Source of the DNA: Streptomyces collinus Tu 365
Lineage (GTDB): Bacteria; Actinomycetota; Actinomycetes; Streptomycetales; Streptomycetaceae
Assembly (NCBI RefSeq): GCF_000444875.1
Contig: NC_021985.1
Location: forward strand, 4,039,535-4,103,534
DNA length: 64,000 bases
Reading direction: 5' to 3'
The notes beneath the pieces are model-generated. The model had not been told where the DNA came from. It saw only the letters and a program-made list of their open reading frames with translations, and did no database searches. The position numbers and the translations under genes were made by a program. This document shows positions 32,762 to 42,270 of the stretch, in pieces; the stretch's first letter is position 1, and the number at the start of each line of letters is the position of its first letter.

Positions 32762-33844
32762 TCAGGCGTCCGGCGACCGGCGGTCGGTGATCAGGTCCAT
32801 GGGGGTGGCCTCGGCCTCCAGCAGCTCGCGCACCTCGGCGGCCAGCCGGGCGTCGGCCGGCAGCGCCTCCGCGCCCCGCTCGTCGCGCACGTCCACCAGC
32901 CGGACCACGACGTCGTCACGCTGGAAGACCGTGCTGCGCAGCAGCGGGCTCGCCGGGTCCTCGGCGGCCGCGGAGTCCGCCTTCGCCAGCAGCTCGGCCA
33001 GCCGCATGCCGCGGCCCGGCCGCGCCGGGTAGCACAGGGCCTGCCGGAAGCCCTCCGGCTGCCCCTCCGCGCTCACGTGGTGCACGGCCGGCAGCGCCGC
33101 CCGGGTGAAGAACATCCGGGCCGACTCCTGGTCGTCGAGGTCCCGGTCCTGCTCCAGATACGGGTTGATCGCCGCCTCCACGGCCCGCACCTCGGGCTGC
33201 CGGGCCACGTGCCTGAGCGCCGCGAGCAGGTCGCCGCGCACCTCGATGGCCCGCACCACCCGGTTGCCGTGCATGAACAGCGAGGTCCGGCACAGCCGCG
33301 TCGTCGCGTCCACCTCCGCCTTGGGCGAGGCGTAGTCGGAGAGGATCTTCGCGACCTTCTCCTCGGTGCCCGGCTTGACCGTGAAGGTGAGCGCGTGCCG
33401 GATCACCCCGTCGCCGATGCGCGGGTGCGCCTGCAGCCGGCGCTCGCCCGCCCGGGTCTGGTCCGCGGCCCCGCCGGTCTCCCGCACCACGTGGAAGCGC
33501 AGCGAACGGGTGTCCCGGACGCAGCTGTGCAGCGGCTCCACCATCCGCACGTGCTCCTCGCTGTTCACCCAGGTGAGGAACGGCGGGGCACTCTCCCACT
33601 CGCTCGTGATGAGCCATTGGGAGGGATTCTCGATCGACTGGCAGAGTTGGTCGCTGACATGGCCGGGCACGGACGCAACCTGGTTGCAGAGCTGCTCGTA
33701 CGCCTCGAGGAACTGCTGCTGCGCGCCGTCGTAGACGTCGACCAGGAGGACGACCCGGAGCCGGGAGCCGTCGAACACGGACTGGGAGACACGCTTCGAC
33801 ACCTCGCGTGCCGTTGCTGAAAGACGTTCAGACGTCGTGGTCAT
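32762..33844 (-). CDS. whiE-ORFI: SchA/CurD-like domain protein, WhiE ORFI-like, 360 aa
   Basis: First gene of the pigment operon. Two consecutive SchA/CurD-type domains of the ABM/ferredoxin-like fold are suggested by repeated QxxFLEAYEQL and WLITSEWESAPPFLTW blocks in the first half and VIRHALTFTVKPGTEEKVAKILSDY in the second. The family is confined to spore pigment clusters and may be an oxygenase or cyclase-like subunit; the chemistry is not known. The ATG at 33844 gives MTTTSERLSATAREV. The divergent hydroxylase gene starts 202 bases away. Confidence 0.87.
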   Translation of the reverse strand: MTTTSERLSATAREVSKRVSQSVFDGSRLRVVLLVDVYDGAQQQFLEAYEQLCNQVASVPGHVSDQLCQSIENPSQWLITSEWESAPPFLTWVNSEEHVRMVEPLHSCVRDTRSLRFHVVRETGGAADQTRAGERRLQAHPRIGDGVIRHALTFTVKPGTEEKVAKILSDYASPKAEVDATTRLCRTSLFMHGNRVVRAIEVRGDLLAALRHVARQPEVRAVEAAINPYLEQDRDLDDQESARMFFTRAALPAVHHVSAEGQPEGFRQALCYPARPGRGMRLAELLAKADSAAAEDPASPLLRSTVFQRDDVVVRLVDVRDERGAEALPADARLAAEVRELLEAEATPMDLITDRRSPDA

Positions 33845-34046
33845 CCTGCACACATCTCCTTCGCGGGGGGCAGAGCCGTCACCGGGCGCACAGGACGCGA
33901 CGGCGGCGTTCCTTGATCCTGTGCCGGTCCCCACAAGCCCGCGACTCGTATGAACCACGTGGGTGATTGGCCACGCGAAGCCGGCGCCACCGGGCAAGAG
34001 AACTCACAGGCGCCCCACACGCTCATCCCTGCCTCTGGAGGCTTCG
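33845..34046. promoter_or_regulatory. Divergent promoter region of the spore pigment genes
   Basis: 202 bases between the ORFI-like and ORFVIII-like starts. In S. coelicolor the matching region holds whiEP1 and the sigma-F-dependent whiEP2. A GGGTGAT box near 33960 could be a sigma-F/sigma-B-type -10 element for the hydroxylase, but a -35 element at the right spacing was not clear. CTGGAGG at 34035-34041 is the hydroxylase ribosome binding site. Confidence 0.45.
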
Positions 34047-35714
34047 ATGCATCAAAAAGCCGACCACCGCGTCCCCGTCCTCATCGTGGGCGGCTCTCTG
34101 GTGGGCCTGTCCATGTCCGTGTTCCTGGGCCGACTCGGTGTCCGGCACATGCTCGTCGAACGGCACTCCGGGACCTCGATCCACCCACGCGGACGCGGCA
34201 ACAACGTGCGGACGATGGAGCTGTTCCGGGTGGCGGGCGTCGAACCGGACATCAAGGCGGCGGCGTCGCTCCTGGCCGAGAACCACGGCATCCTGCAGAC
34301 CCCGACCCTCGTCGGCGACGCGGGCGAATGGCTGTTCAAGCACATCGACCCGGGCGGCGGGCTCGCCCGGTTCAGCCCCACCGCCTGGTGCCTGTGCAGC
34401 CAGAACGACCTCGAACCCGTGCTGCTGGACAACGCCCGCGAACTCGGCGGCGAACTGCGCTACTCCCACCAGATGGAGTCCTTCGAACAGGACGCCGACG
34501 GAGTGACGGCGGTGATCCGCGACCGCGCCACCGACCGGTGCCACACCGTCCGGGCGGACTACCTCGTCGCCGCCGACGGCCCGCGCAGCCCGGTCCGGGG
34601 CGCCCTCGGCATCGGCCAGAGCGGCCCCGGCGACCTGTTCGCCAACGTCAGCGTCACCTTCCGCTCCGCCGCCCTGGCCGACGTCGTCGGCGACCGGCGC
34701 TTCATCTGCTGCTACCTCACCCATCCGGACGCCGACGGCGCGCTGCTGCCCGTCGACAACAAGGAGCGCTGGGTCTTCCACGCCCCCTGGCACCCCGAGC
34801 GCGGCGAGTCCCTCGACGCGTTCACCGAGGAACGGCTGCGGGACCACATCCGGCGGGCCGTGGGCGTGCCCGGCCTGGACGTCGAAATCACCGGAAAGGC
34901 CTCCTGGCGGGCCGCCGAACGGGTCGCCGACCGCTACGCCGACGGCCGGGTCTTCCTCGCCGGCGACTCCGCCCACGAGATGTCCCCCACCGGCGCCTTC
35001 GGCTCCAACACGGGCATCCAGGACGCCCACAACCTCGCCTGGAAGCTGGCCGCCGTCCTCGACGGCTGGGCGGAGCCCGGCCTCCTCGCGTCCTACGACA
35101 CCGAGCGCCGCCCGGTCGCCCTCGCCACCAGCGCCCGCGCCTCCGCCCGGTCCGTGGAGCACAGCCACCCCGGCTTCGCCCCGGCCCCCGGCGTCGGCGG
35201 CGGCAAGCGCGGCGGCATCCTCAACGTCGTCCTCGGCTACCACTACCCGCACGGCGCCGTCGTCGGCACCGACGAGGACCAGCCGGTGGTCCCCGACGGC
35301 CTCGCCCTGAACGGCCGCCCCGGCACCCGGGCCCCGCACCTGTGGCTGCGCCGCGCCGGAGCCCGCCTGTCCACGCTCGACCTGTACGAGCGCTCCCTCG
35401 TGCTGCTCACCGACGCCCCGGACGACGCCGGCTGGTACGAGGCGGCCCGCCGGGTCGCCTCCCTGGACGGCGTGCGCCTGGACGCCTACCGCATCGGCCC
35501 GGGCGCCGACGCCGACCTCACCTACGACACCGGCGCCCCAGGTGCGGCGGACGCCCCGGACTGGGCGGAGGCCCACGGCACCACGGCCGACGGCGCGGTC
35601 CTGGTCCGCCCGGACGGCTTCGTGGCCTGGCGCGCGACGGGCGCCGTCCCGGACCCGGAGGGCACCCTGCGCGAGGTGCTGCGCACCCTGCTCCGGCCGG
35701 CCCGGCGGCCCTGA
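34047..35714 (+). CDS. whiE-ORFVIII: FAD-dependent aromatic hydroxylase, WhiE ORFVIII-like, 555 aa
   Basis: Class-A flavoprotein monooxygenase that hydroxylates the aromatic pigment. The FAD motif is VPVLIVGGSLVGLSMSVFLGRLGV near residue 9, the DG motif YLVAADGPRSPVRGALGI, and the second FAD motif GRVFLAGDSAHEMSPTGAFGSNTGIQDAHNLAWKL. The C-terminal 160 residues form the thioredoxin-like extension typical of polyketide hydroxylases. Transcribed away from the seven-gene operon, exactly as ORFVIII in whiE. Ends in a strong hairpin shared with the tRNA gene. Confidence 0.94.
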   Translation: MHQKADHRVPVLIVGGSLVGLSMSVFLGRLGVRHMLVERHSGTSIHPRGRGNNVRTMELFRVAGVEPDIKAAASLLAENHGILQTPTLVGDAGEWLFKHIDPGGGLARFSPTAWCLCSQNDLEPVLLDNARELGGELRYSHQMESFEQDADGVTAVIRDRATDRCHTVRADYLVAADGPRSPVRGALGIGQSGPGDLFANVSVTFRSAALADVVGDRRFICCYLTHPDADGALLPVDNKERWVFHAPWHPERGESLDAFTEERLRDHIRRAVGVPGLDVEITGKASWRAAERVADRYADGRVFLAGDSAHEMSPTGAFGSNTGIQDAHNLAWKLAAVLDGWAEPGLLASYDTERRPVALATSARASARSVEHSHPGFAPAPGVGGGKRGGILNVVLGYHYPHGAVVGTDEDQPVVPDGLALNGRPGTRAPHLWLRRAGARLSTLDLYERSLVLLTDAPDDAGWYEAARRVASLDGVRLDAYRIGPGADADLTYDTGAPGAADAPDWAEAHGTTADGAVLVRPDGFVAWRATGAVPDPEGTLREVLRTLLRPARRP

Positions 35715-35728
35715 CCCGGGCAGACAGA

Positions 35729-35760
35729 AGGCCACCCGCACCGGACGGTGCGGGTGGCCT
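35729..35760. terminator. Bidirectional hairpin between the hydroxylase gene and tRNA-Thr
   Basis: Perfect 14-bp arms (35729-35742 and 35747-35760) with a 4-base loop. Lies 14 bases after the hydroxylase stop and 10 bases from the 3' end of the opposing tRNA gene. Confidence 0.85.
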
Positions 35761-35770
35761 CGGTCTACGG

Positions 35771-35844
35771 AGCCCCCTGTCGGATTCGAACCGACGACCT
35801 ACGCATTACAAGTGCGGTGCTCTGGCCATCTGAGCTAAGGAGGC
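35771..35844 (-). tRNA. tRNA-Thr (anticodon TGT)
   Basis: Minus-strand cloverleaf: acceptor GCCTCCT pairs with AGGGGGC (one G-U), D-arm AGCTCAGATGGCCAGAGC, anticodon loop CTTGTAA with anticodon TGT (reads ACA), and T-arm GTCGG-TTCGAAT-CCGAC. No CCA is encoded, normal for Streptomyces. Such genes are common integration targets, but no attachment-site duplication was seen here. Confidence 0.97.
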
Positions 35845-36061
35845 CTGCACGCGCGTACCGCGTACGTGCCTGTGCAGTGTACCCACGTCCCACCGCGGGC
35901 CCGTCGAAAATCTCCGCGAAGTTCACAGGGGCCGGGGTGCTGACAGACGGGTGAACGGCAGGTACCGTCCAGAACCGGTTCACTCGCGTGGACTACACCA
36001 ACCACCTTCCTACAACGGATCGTCCGGCACGTTCCTGCCGGTAGAAGGGGGCCCATTCACC

Positions 36062-37198
<1,137 letters not shown>

Positions 37199-37230
37199 GC
37201 GGCTGAGCAGCGCTTTCACGCACGGTTGAC

Positions 37231-37266
37231 GGAAGGGGCCCCGCGGATCGCCGCGGGGCCCCTTCC
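37231..37266 (+). terminator. Terminator of msiK
   Basis: Perfect 16-bp arms (37231-37246 and 37251-37266) with a 4-base loop, 32 bases past the stop codon. Confidence 0.9.
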
Positions 37267-37404
37267 GCTGCCGGGAGATACCCCGGCACGGCGAGCATTT
37301 CGGGCGGGGTGCGTCAACCCTCTACCCAGAAAGGGACGCCACTTCATCCCCCATAAGGGTGACCAAATGTCGCCATATGGTTACCGGGCGCTACCCTCAC
37401 TCGC

Positions 37405-37866
37405 GTGAAGCACTCCACCAACCCTCAGACGCGACGCGGCCACCGGGGCGGCCCTGCCCGCCGGATCGGCCGCACTCTCGCCCTCGTCCTGCCCGTCGTC
37501 CTGGTGCTCTCCGGGACCCTCGCGGTCACCCGGGTCAACTGGACGGGGAGCCCTTCCAGCTCGGTGCTCACCGCCTCGGACATCTCCGCGGCGGAGGTCT
37601 CCACCCGGACGGTCACCCACGCCCCGCAGGACGTCCTGCGCGACCGGCTGATGACCGAGCTGCAGGACCGGAACCCGGGGGTGGTCCTCACCCACCTCCA
37701 GCAGGCCGTCAACGGGCACCCGTCACTGGCGAAGCACTGCTCCTCCATCGCGCGGGCCCTGGGCCAGGCGGCGGTCCGCATCTACGGGGCCTCCCGCGCG
37801 CAGTCCTACGCCCGGCCGGTCTGCGACACCGCCTTCGCCTCCGGCGTGCTGGCCGCGCACAGCTAG
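37405..37866 (+). CDS. Uncharacterised membrane-anchored or exported protein, 153 aa
   Basis: Not recognised. A basic N-terminus (RRGHRGGPARRIGR) is followed by one hydrophobic segment TLALVLPVVLVLSGTLAV (about residues 24-41), then an extracytoplasmic helical domain with two cysteines, in LAKHCSSIARALGQAA and ARPVCDTAFASG, that could form a disulfide. The segment QDVLRDRLMTELQDRNPGVVLTHLQQAVNGHPSLAKHC is amphipathic. Actinomycete proteins of similar layout are often annotated only as hypothetical. GTG start at 37405 has no strong site; the next candidate is far downstream. Confidence 0.75.
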   Translation: MKHSTNPQTRRGHRGGPARRIGRTLALVLPVVLVLSGTLAVTRVNWTGSPSSSVLTASDISAAEVSTRTVTHAPQDVLRDRLMTELQDRNPGVVLTHLQQAVNGHPSLAKHCSSIARALGQAAVRIYGASRAQSYARPVCDTAFASGVLAAHS

Positions 37867-37986
37867 GCGCGGCGCGCGGGCTCGACGCGGCGCGCAGACT
37901 AGACCCGGTTGGGAAGTCGGTAACGGCTCCTTAAGGAGCTTGTTGCGGCCGGATTCCCGGCCGGGGCGCCACGTACAGTTCGGGTC

Positions 37987-38718
37987 ATGACCCATCCGAA
38001 CGCCGCGTCGCGCCCCACTCAAGCCGTAGTCCTGGCCGGTGGCCAGGGCTCACGGCTGCGTCCCTACACCGACGACCGGCCCAAGCCGATGGTCGAGATC
38101 CCCGGCACGGGCACTCCGATCATCGGGCACCAGCTGGCCTGGCTCGCCGAAGAGGGCGTGACGGACGTGGTGGTCTCCTGCGGCCACCTCGCCGAGGTGC
38201 TGCAGAAGTGGCTGGACTCGGCCGAGCTGCCGGTGTCCGTCACCACCGTCGTGGAGACGGAGCCCCTCGGCCGGGGCGGCGGACTCAAGTACGCCGCCGC
38301 GCACCTGCCCCACCCCGACCGGCCCTGGTACGCCACCAACGGCGACATCTGGACCCGCTTCTCCCTGCGGGACATGGCCGACTTCCACACCGAGCGGGAC
38401 GCCCTCGCCACGCTGGCACTGGCCCGGCCCCGGATCCCCTGGGGCGCGGTGAAGACCGACGGCTTCGGTCACATCACCGACTTCATCGAGGCCCCGCCGT
38501 CGACGTTCGAGATCAACGCCGGCGTCTACGTGTTCTCCGCCGACTTCAACGACCTGCTGCCCGACCGCGGGGACCACGAGCGCACCACGTTCCCGCGCCT
38601 CGCCCGCGAACGGAAACTCGCCGGCTTCACCATCCCGCAGGGCGCCTACTGGCGAGCCATCGACACCGCCAAGGACCTCACCGAGGCAGCCAAGGAACTG
38701 GCGGCCCTGGGCCGCTAG
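37987..38718 (+). CDS. Sugar-phosphate nucleotidyltransferase, 243 aa
   Basis: NTP-transferase fold that joins a sugar 1-phosphate to an NTP. The nucleotide motif is VVLAGGQGSRLRPYTDDRPKPMVEI at residue 14 on, with the metal aspartate in YATNGDIWTRF and a product-site FEINAGVYVFSADF. It lacks the C-terminal beta-helix of GlmU or GlgC, so it resembles RfbA/mannose-1-phosphate guanylyltransferase-like short forms. Substrate not assigned; with no pathway genes nearby it could serve cell-wall or glycolipid synthesis. Confidence 0.87.
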   Translation: MTHPNAASRPTQAVVLAGGQGSRLRPYTDDRPKPMVEIPGTGTPIIGHQLAWLAEEGVTDVVVSCGHLAEVLQKWLDSAELPVSVTTVVETEPLGRGGGLKYAAAHLPHPDRPWYATNGDIWTRFSLRDMADFHTERDALATLALARPRIPWGAVKTDGFGHITDFIEAPPSTFEINAGVYVFSADFNDLLPDRGDHERTTFPRLARERKLAGFTIPQGAYWRAIDTAKDLTEAAKELAALGR

Positions 38719-38732
38719 GGAACGCCGGACGC

Positions 38733-38760
38733 TGTGCCCGGGACCGCCGGCCCGGGCACA
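38733..38760 (+). terminator. Hairpin after the nucleotidyltransferase gene
   Basis: Ten-base perfect arms (TGTGCCCGGG and CCCGGGCACA) around an 8-base loop, 14 bases past the stop codon. Confidence 0.75.
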
Positions 38761-39301
38761 CGCTCCCCGCCCCGGACGGACGGCCCGGCCCACCGGCGGA
38801 CGCGGAGCGCAGGAACCCCGGTGCCGCCCGGACCTCCAGGCGCACACACCCAGGAGCTCCGGGCGCCCAACGACGGCACCGTGCCGACAGCCGGGCGCCG
38901 GACCGGCCCCAAGCCGACCGCCCCCACGCCTCCGGGCCACATCCAGGCGCACGCCGACGGATCCAGGGCCGGCAGCCGGACGCCAGACCGGAGAGACCAG
39001 CGGAGCCTGCGGTCGCCCCACCACGGCTGCGGACCGCAGCCAGGACCAGTCGCCGCGTGCCTGCCGCCGAGCACCTGACCGACGGACGGCCCCGGGCCCA
39101 CGGCCAGGCGGACAGCGGCAGCCTCGGGCCGGCGGCCGGACGCCGATCCGGTGGTCCCGGCGGGCGGTCGGGCGCGCCTCCGCTCGCGGCCTCCGGCCGC
39201 CTTCGCGGGCCCGCTCCCCGGCCCACGGGCCGTACGCCGAGGCGCCGTGGCGCCGTGGCGCCGTGGCCCGAGCCTCGGACCTCGCACACCGGCCTCACGC
39301 C
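38761..39301. other. GC-rich region without a supported gene
   Basis: About 540 bases. All frames give low-complexity Pro/Arg/Ala/Gly translations with no family resemblance and no ribosome binding site. It contains a short tandem run of GGCGCCGT (three copies, about 39242-39265). It looks like degenerate intergenic DNA. Confidence 0.5.
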
Positions 39302-39336
39302 GAAGGGCCCCGTACCTTGCCGGTACGGGGCCCTTC
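39302..39336 (-). terminator. Terminator of the DoxX gene
   Basis: Perfect 15-bp arms (39302-39316 and 39322-39336) with a 5-base loop, 25 bases past the minus-strand stop at 39362. Confidence 0.85.
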
Positions 39337-39361
39337 CGTGGTGCGTCGGCTGTGCTGTCCG

Positions 39362-41101
39362 CTAGCCCAGCAGGCCGCCCACCAGGCCCGGCTGGCCGGT
39401 GGAGGAGGTGCCGCCCGAGCCGCCGCCGTTGCCGCCGGTGGACGTGCCGCCGCCCGTCGCCGTGCCGCCCGTGCTGGTCGGGCCCGCCGTGGTGCTGGGG
39501 GCGCCGCCCGTCGGGGCGGAGCGGCGGGGCGGGACCTGGCCCGAGGTGCCCTGGGTCTGGCTGGGGGTCGTGGTGGTGGAGCCGGTGCGGCGGCTCGCGC
39601 CGGGGGTCGTCGCCGCACCGGAGGGGCTGGCGCCGGCCGTCGCGCCGCCGGACGGCGAGCTGGAGGCCGACGGGGTGCGCCGGTGCGGCTGACCGGGCTC
39701 CTGCGGCAGCGGGGAACCGGGCGCGTTGTTGCGCGGGGCCTCGCCGGGGCCGGGCACGACCACCCGGCTGGAGTCGCGCACGGCGCCGCCCAGCAGGGAG
39801 CCGACGAGCAGGGTGAGACCCACGGTGACCGCCGTGACCAGCGCGCCGCGGCGCAGGACGTAGCGGCGCAGCTCCCAGATGTCCGCGCGGGGGCCGAGCG
39901 TGCGCCAGGCCCTGCCGGCGAGTCGGCCGTCGACCGAGTAGACCGGGGCGCCCGCGATGATCAGCGGGGACCAGGCGGCCAGGTAGATGATGTCCGGGGT
40001 GTCGTAGGCGGGGACGCTCTTCCAGCTCACCGTGACGATCAGCGCGGCCGAGAGCAGGGCGCCGACCACGGCCGCGACACGCTGCCAGCAGCCGAAGACG
40101 GTCAGGACGCCGACGACCACCTGGAGGAAGGCGATGACCAGCCCCGAGCCGACCGGGTGGTGCAGCGCGAACTGGCGCAGCGGCTCGGCGACGTCCCACG
40201 GGTGCAGGGTGTTGAGCCACTTGACCATGGAGCCGCGCTTGCCGCCGTCGAAGTAGACGGGGTCGCACAGCTTGCCCATGCCGCCGTAGATGGAGATGAA
40301 ACCGAGGAAGATGCGCAGCGGGAGCAGGACGACGCCGAGGTTCATCCGGCGGCCCGGGTAGTAGGCGTGCCGCGCCGGGTCGTCGCCGTGGCGCCTGCGC
40401 AGGCGCTCGCCCGTCTCGGCGGTGTCCTCGTAGTCGCCGTAGTCGTCGTAGTCGCCGTAGTCGTCGTGGTCGCCCTGACCGGCGTACTCGTCGTGACCGG
40501 CGTACCCGGCGTGGTCGCCGTACCCGCCGTCGAACTCCTGCGTCGCGTAACCCGGTTCGTCGTAGGCGCTGCCCGCGCTGCGCATGGGCGGCAGGAGCCG
40601 GGTGCCCTCGTCGGGGGCGGTGCGCTGGTGGCCGACGACCGGCGTCTCCACCGTCTGGTCGAGCCCGGGGTAGGCGTCCGGGTAGCCGGTTCCCACGCGC
40701 GGGATGACCTGGGTGGCGCCGGCCTCGACGGGCTCGTCGGCATGGCGGACGCTGCCCCGGACGGCCTGGAGCAGCCGGTGGGCGCCGGTGTCGTCGGGCG
40801 CGGACCTGCCGCTCCACACGACGGGGCGCCGGCGGCCGGCCGCGGCGGTGGCGCCGGCCCGTCCCCCGGTGCCCATGACCGGCATACGGCCGGGTTCCTG
40901 GGTGGCGCTCAGGTGCCGGGCGATCCGCGGGGATAGGCCGCGCTTGGCCGACGCGCCCAACTGCACGCGGAAGCTGGCGTGACTGACGATGACCTGCGCC
41001 GGATCGCTCGGCACCTTCACCATGCTCAGCGCGGGAGCGTCGTCGAATCCCGACGAGCGGTCCCCCGTGGGTGTGCGGGGTGTTCTGGTGTCCACACTCA
41101 T
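39362..41101 (-). CDS. DoxX-family membrane protein with long disordered ends, 579 aa
   Basis: A DoxX/TQO-like four-helix membrane domain (about residues 260-430: LLPLRIFLGFISIYGGMGKL, GLVIAFLQVVVGVLTVFGCW, VVGALLSAALIVTVSW) lies between disordered flanks. The N-terminal 250 residues are hydrophilic and include a striking acidic tyrosine repeat (DYGDYDDYGDYED, near residues 215-230). A fifth hydrophobic helix (VTAVTVGLTLLVGSLLGG) precedes a Ser/Thr/Gly/Pro tail. DoxX domains are linked to thiosulfate/quinone or redox functions. The start at 41101 gives MSVDTRTPRTPTGDRSS. Role unknown. Confidence 0.86.
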   Translation of the reverse strand: MSVDTRTPRTPTGDRSSGFDDAPALSMVKVPSDPAQVIVSHASFRVQLGASAKRGLSPRIARHLSATQEPGRMPVMGTGGRAGATAAAGRRRPVVWSGRSAPDDTGAHRLLQAVRGSVRHADEPVEAGATQVIPRVGTGYPDAYPGLDQTVETPVVGHQRTAPDEGTRLLPPMRSAGSAYDEPGYATQEFDGGYGDHAGYAGHDEYAGQGDHDDYGDYDDYGDYEDTAETGERLRRRHGDDPARHAYYPGRRMNLGVVLLPLRIFLGFISIYGGMGKLCDPVYFDGGKRGSMVKWLNTLHPWDVAEPLRQFALHHPVGSGLVIAFLQVVVGVLTVFGCWQRVAAVVGALLSAALIVTVSWKSVPAYDTPDIIYLAAWSPLIIAGAPVYSVDGRLAGRAWRTLGPRADIWELRRYVLRRGALVTAVTVGLTLLVGSLLGGAVRDSSRVVVPGPGEAPRNNAPGSPLPQEPGQPHRRTPSASSSPSGGATAGASPSGAATTPGASRRTGSTTTTPSQTQGTSGQVPPRRSAPTGGAPSTTAGPTSTGGTATGGGTSTGGNGGGSGGTSSTGQPGLVGGLLG

Positions 41102-41229
41102 CTAACCGAGTGACGTGGAGTTAGGACACTGCTTTGACCGCCCGGATGTGTCCGGACCCCGTCAAAGCGGCTCCTGACGCCACATGGACGCCGTAATGAC
41201 CCCGCACGGGTGAAGTGCCGGACGGGTGT

Positions 41230-42171
41230 TCAGCTCCGCCTGCGCGCCGCCTCGTACAGCACGATGCCCGCGGCCACACCGGCGTTCAGGGACTCCGCGC
41301 CACCCGGCATCGGGATCCGCACCCGGTGGTCGCAGGTCTCGCCGACCAGGCGGGACAGGCCCTTGCCCTCGCTGCCGACCACGATGACGACGGGTCCGCC
41401 GAGCGCCTCCAGGTCGCCGAGCTCCACCTCGCCGTCCGCCGCCAGGCCCACGACCGTGATGCCGGCCTTCTTGTAGGCCTCCAGGGTCCGGGTGAGGTTG
41501 GTGGCGCGGGCGACCGGCGTCCGGGCGGCCGTACCGGCGGAGGTCTTCCAGGCGCCGGCGGTCATGCCGGCCGAGCGGCGCTCGGGGACGACCACGCCGT
41601 GGCCGCCGAAGGCGGAGACGGAGCGGACGACCGCGCCGAGGTTGCGCGGGTCGGTCACGCCGTCGAGCGCGACGATCAGCGGGTCGGCGGCCTCGTCGTA
41701 GGCGGCCTCGGCGAGGTCCTCGGGGTGCGCGTACTCGTACGGCGGGACCTGCAGGACCAGGCCCTGGTGGTTCAGGCCGTTCGTCATGCGGTCCAGCTCG
41801 GGCCGCGGGGCCTCCATCAGGTTGATGCCGCCGCGCTCGGCGGCGAGCTGGAGGGCCTCGCGGACGCGCTCGTCGTTGTCGACGAACTGCTGGACGTAGA
41901 GCGTGGAGGCGGGCACGCCCTCGCGCAGCGCCTCGACCACCGGGTTGCGCCCGACGACCAGTTCGGAGGGGGACTTGCCGCCGCGGCCGCGCGCCACGGG
42001 GCGGCGCGCCGTCTGCTTCGCCTTCGCGGTGGCGATGCGGTTCTTCTTGTGGCCCTTGCGCATCTCGGCGGGCGGGGTCGGGCCCTTGCCCTCCAGGCCC
42101 TTGCGCCGCTGGCCGCCACTGCCGACCTGCGCGCCCTTCTTGCCGGACATGCGACGGTTGTTCGCGGCCAT
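41230..42171 (-). CDS. rlmB: 23S rRNA (guanosine-2'-O-)-methyltransferase RlmB, 313 aa
   Basis: SPOUT-fold methyltransferase acting on the 2'-hydroxyl of a conserved guanosine (G2251) in the peptidyl-transferase region of 23S rRNA. A basic N-terminal extension (KKGAQVGSGGQRRKG, GHKKNRIATAKAKQTARR) precedes the L30e-like substrate domain (LVVGRNPVVEALREG). Knot motifs: DPRNLGAVVRSVSAFGGHGV, VIVVGSEGKGLSRLV and IPMPGGAESLNAGVAAGIVLYEA. It follows cysS on the same strand by about 100 bases, a conserved actinobacterial pairing. Confidence 0.94.
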   Translation of the reverse strand: MAANNRRMSGKKGAQVGSGGQRRKGLEGKGPTPPAEMRKGHKKNRIATAKAKQTARRPVARGRGGKSPSELVVGRNPVVEALREGVPASTLYVQQFVDNDERVREALQLAAERGGINLMEAPRPELDRMTNGLNHQGLVLQVPPYEYAHPEDLAEAAYDEAADPLIVALDGVTDPRNLGAVVRSVSAFGGHGVVVPERRSAGMTAGAWKTSAGTAARTPVARATNLTRTLEAYKKAGITVVGLAADGEVELGDLEALGGPVVIVVGSEGKGLSRLVGETCDHRVRIPMPGGAESLNAGVAAGIVLYEAARRRS

Positions 42172-42270
42172 GACCTACCTGTCTCTGTGGTGCGTGCGGA
42201 TGTGTACGTCTATGCAGTGTGCCGCCCGGAGGTCCGGGCGGCACAATCGATCATCGGATCGCGGGCGCGC

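Noticed and set aside
35771..35844. tRNA-Thr as the attachment site of the pigment cluster
   Set aside because: No second copy of the tRNA 3' end and no integrase or excisionase gene near it; the cluster genes have core-like composition.
38734..39078. 114-codon plus-strand frame in the GC-rich gap after the nucleotidyltransferase gene
   Set aside because: Pro/Thr/Arg/Gly-rich, begins inside the terminator hairpin, no ribosome binding site and no recognisable fold.
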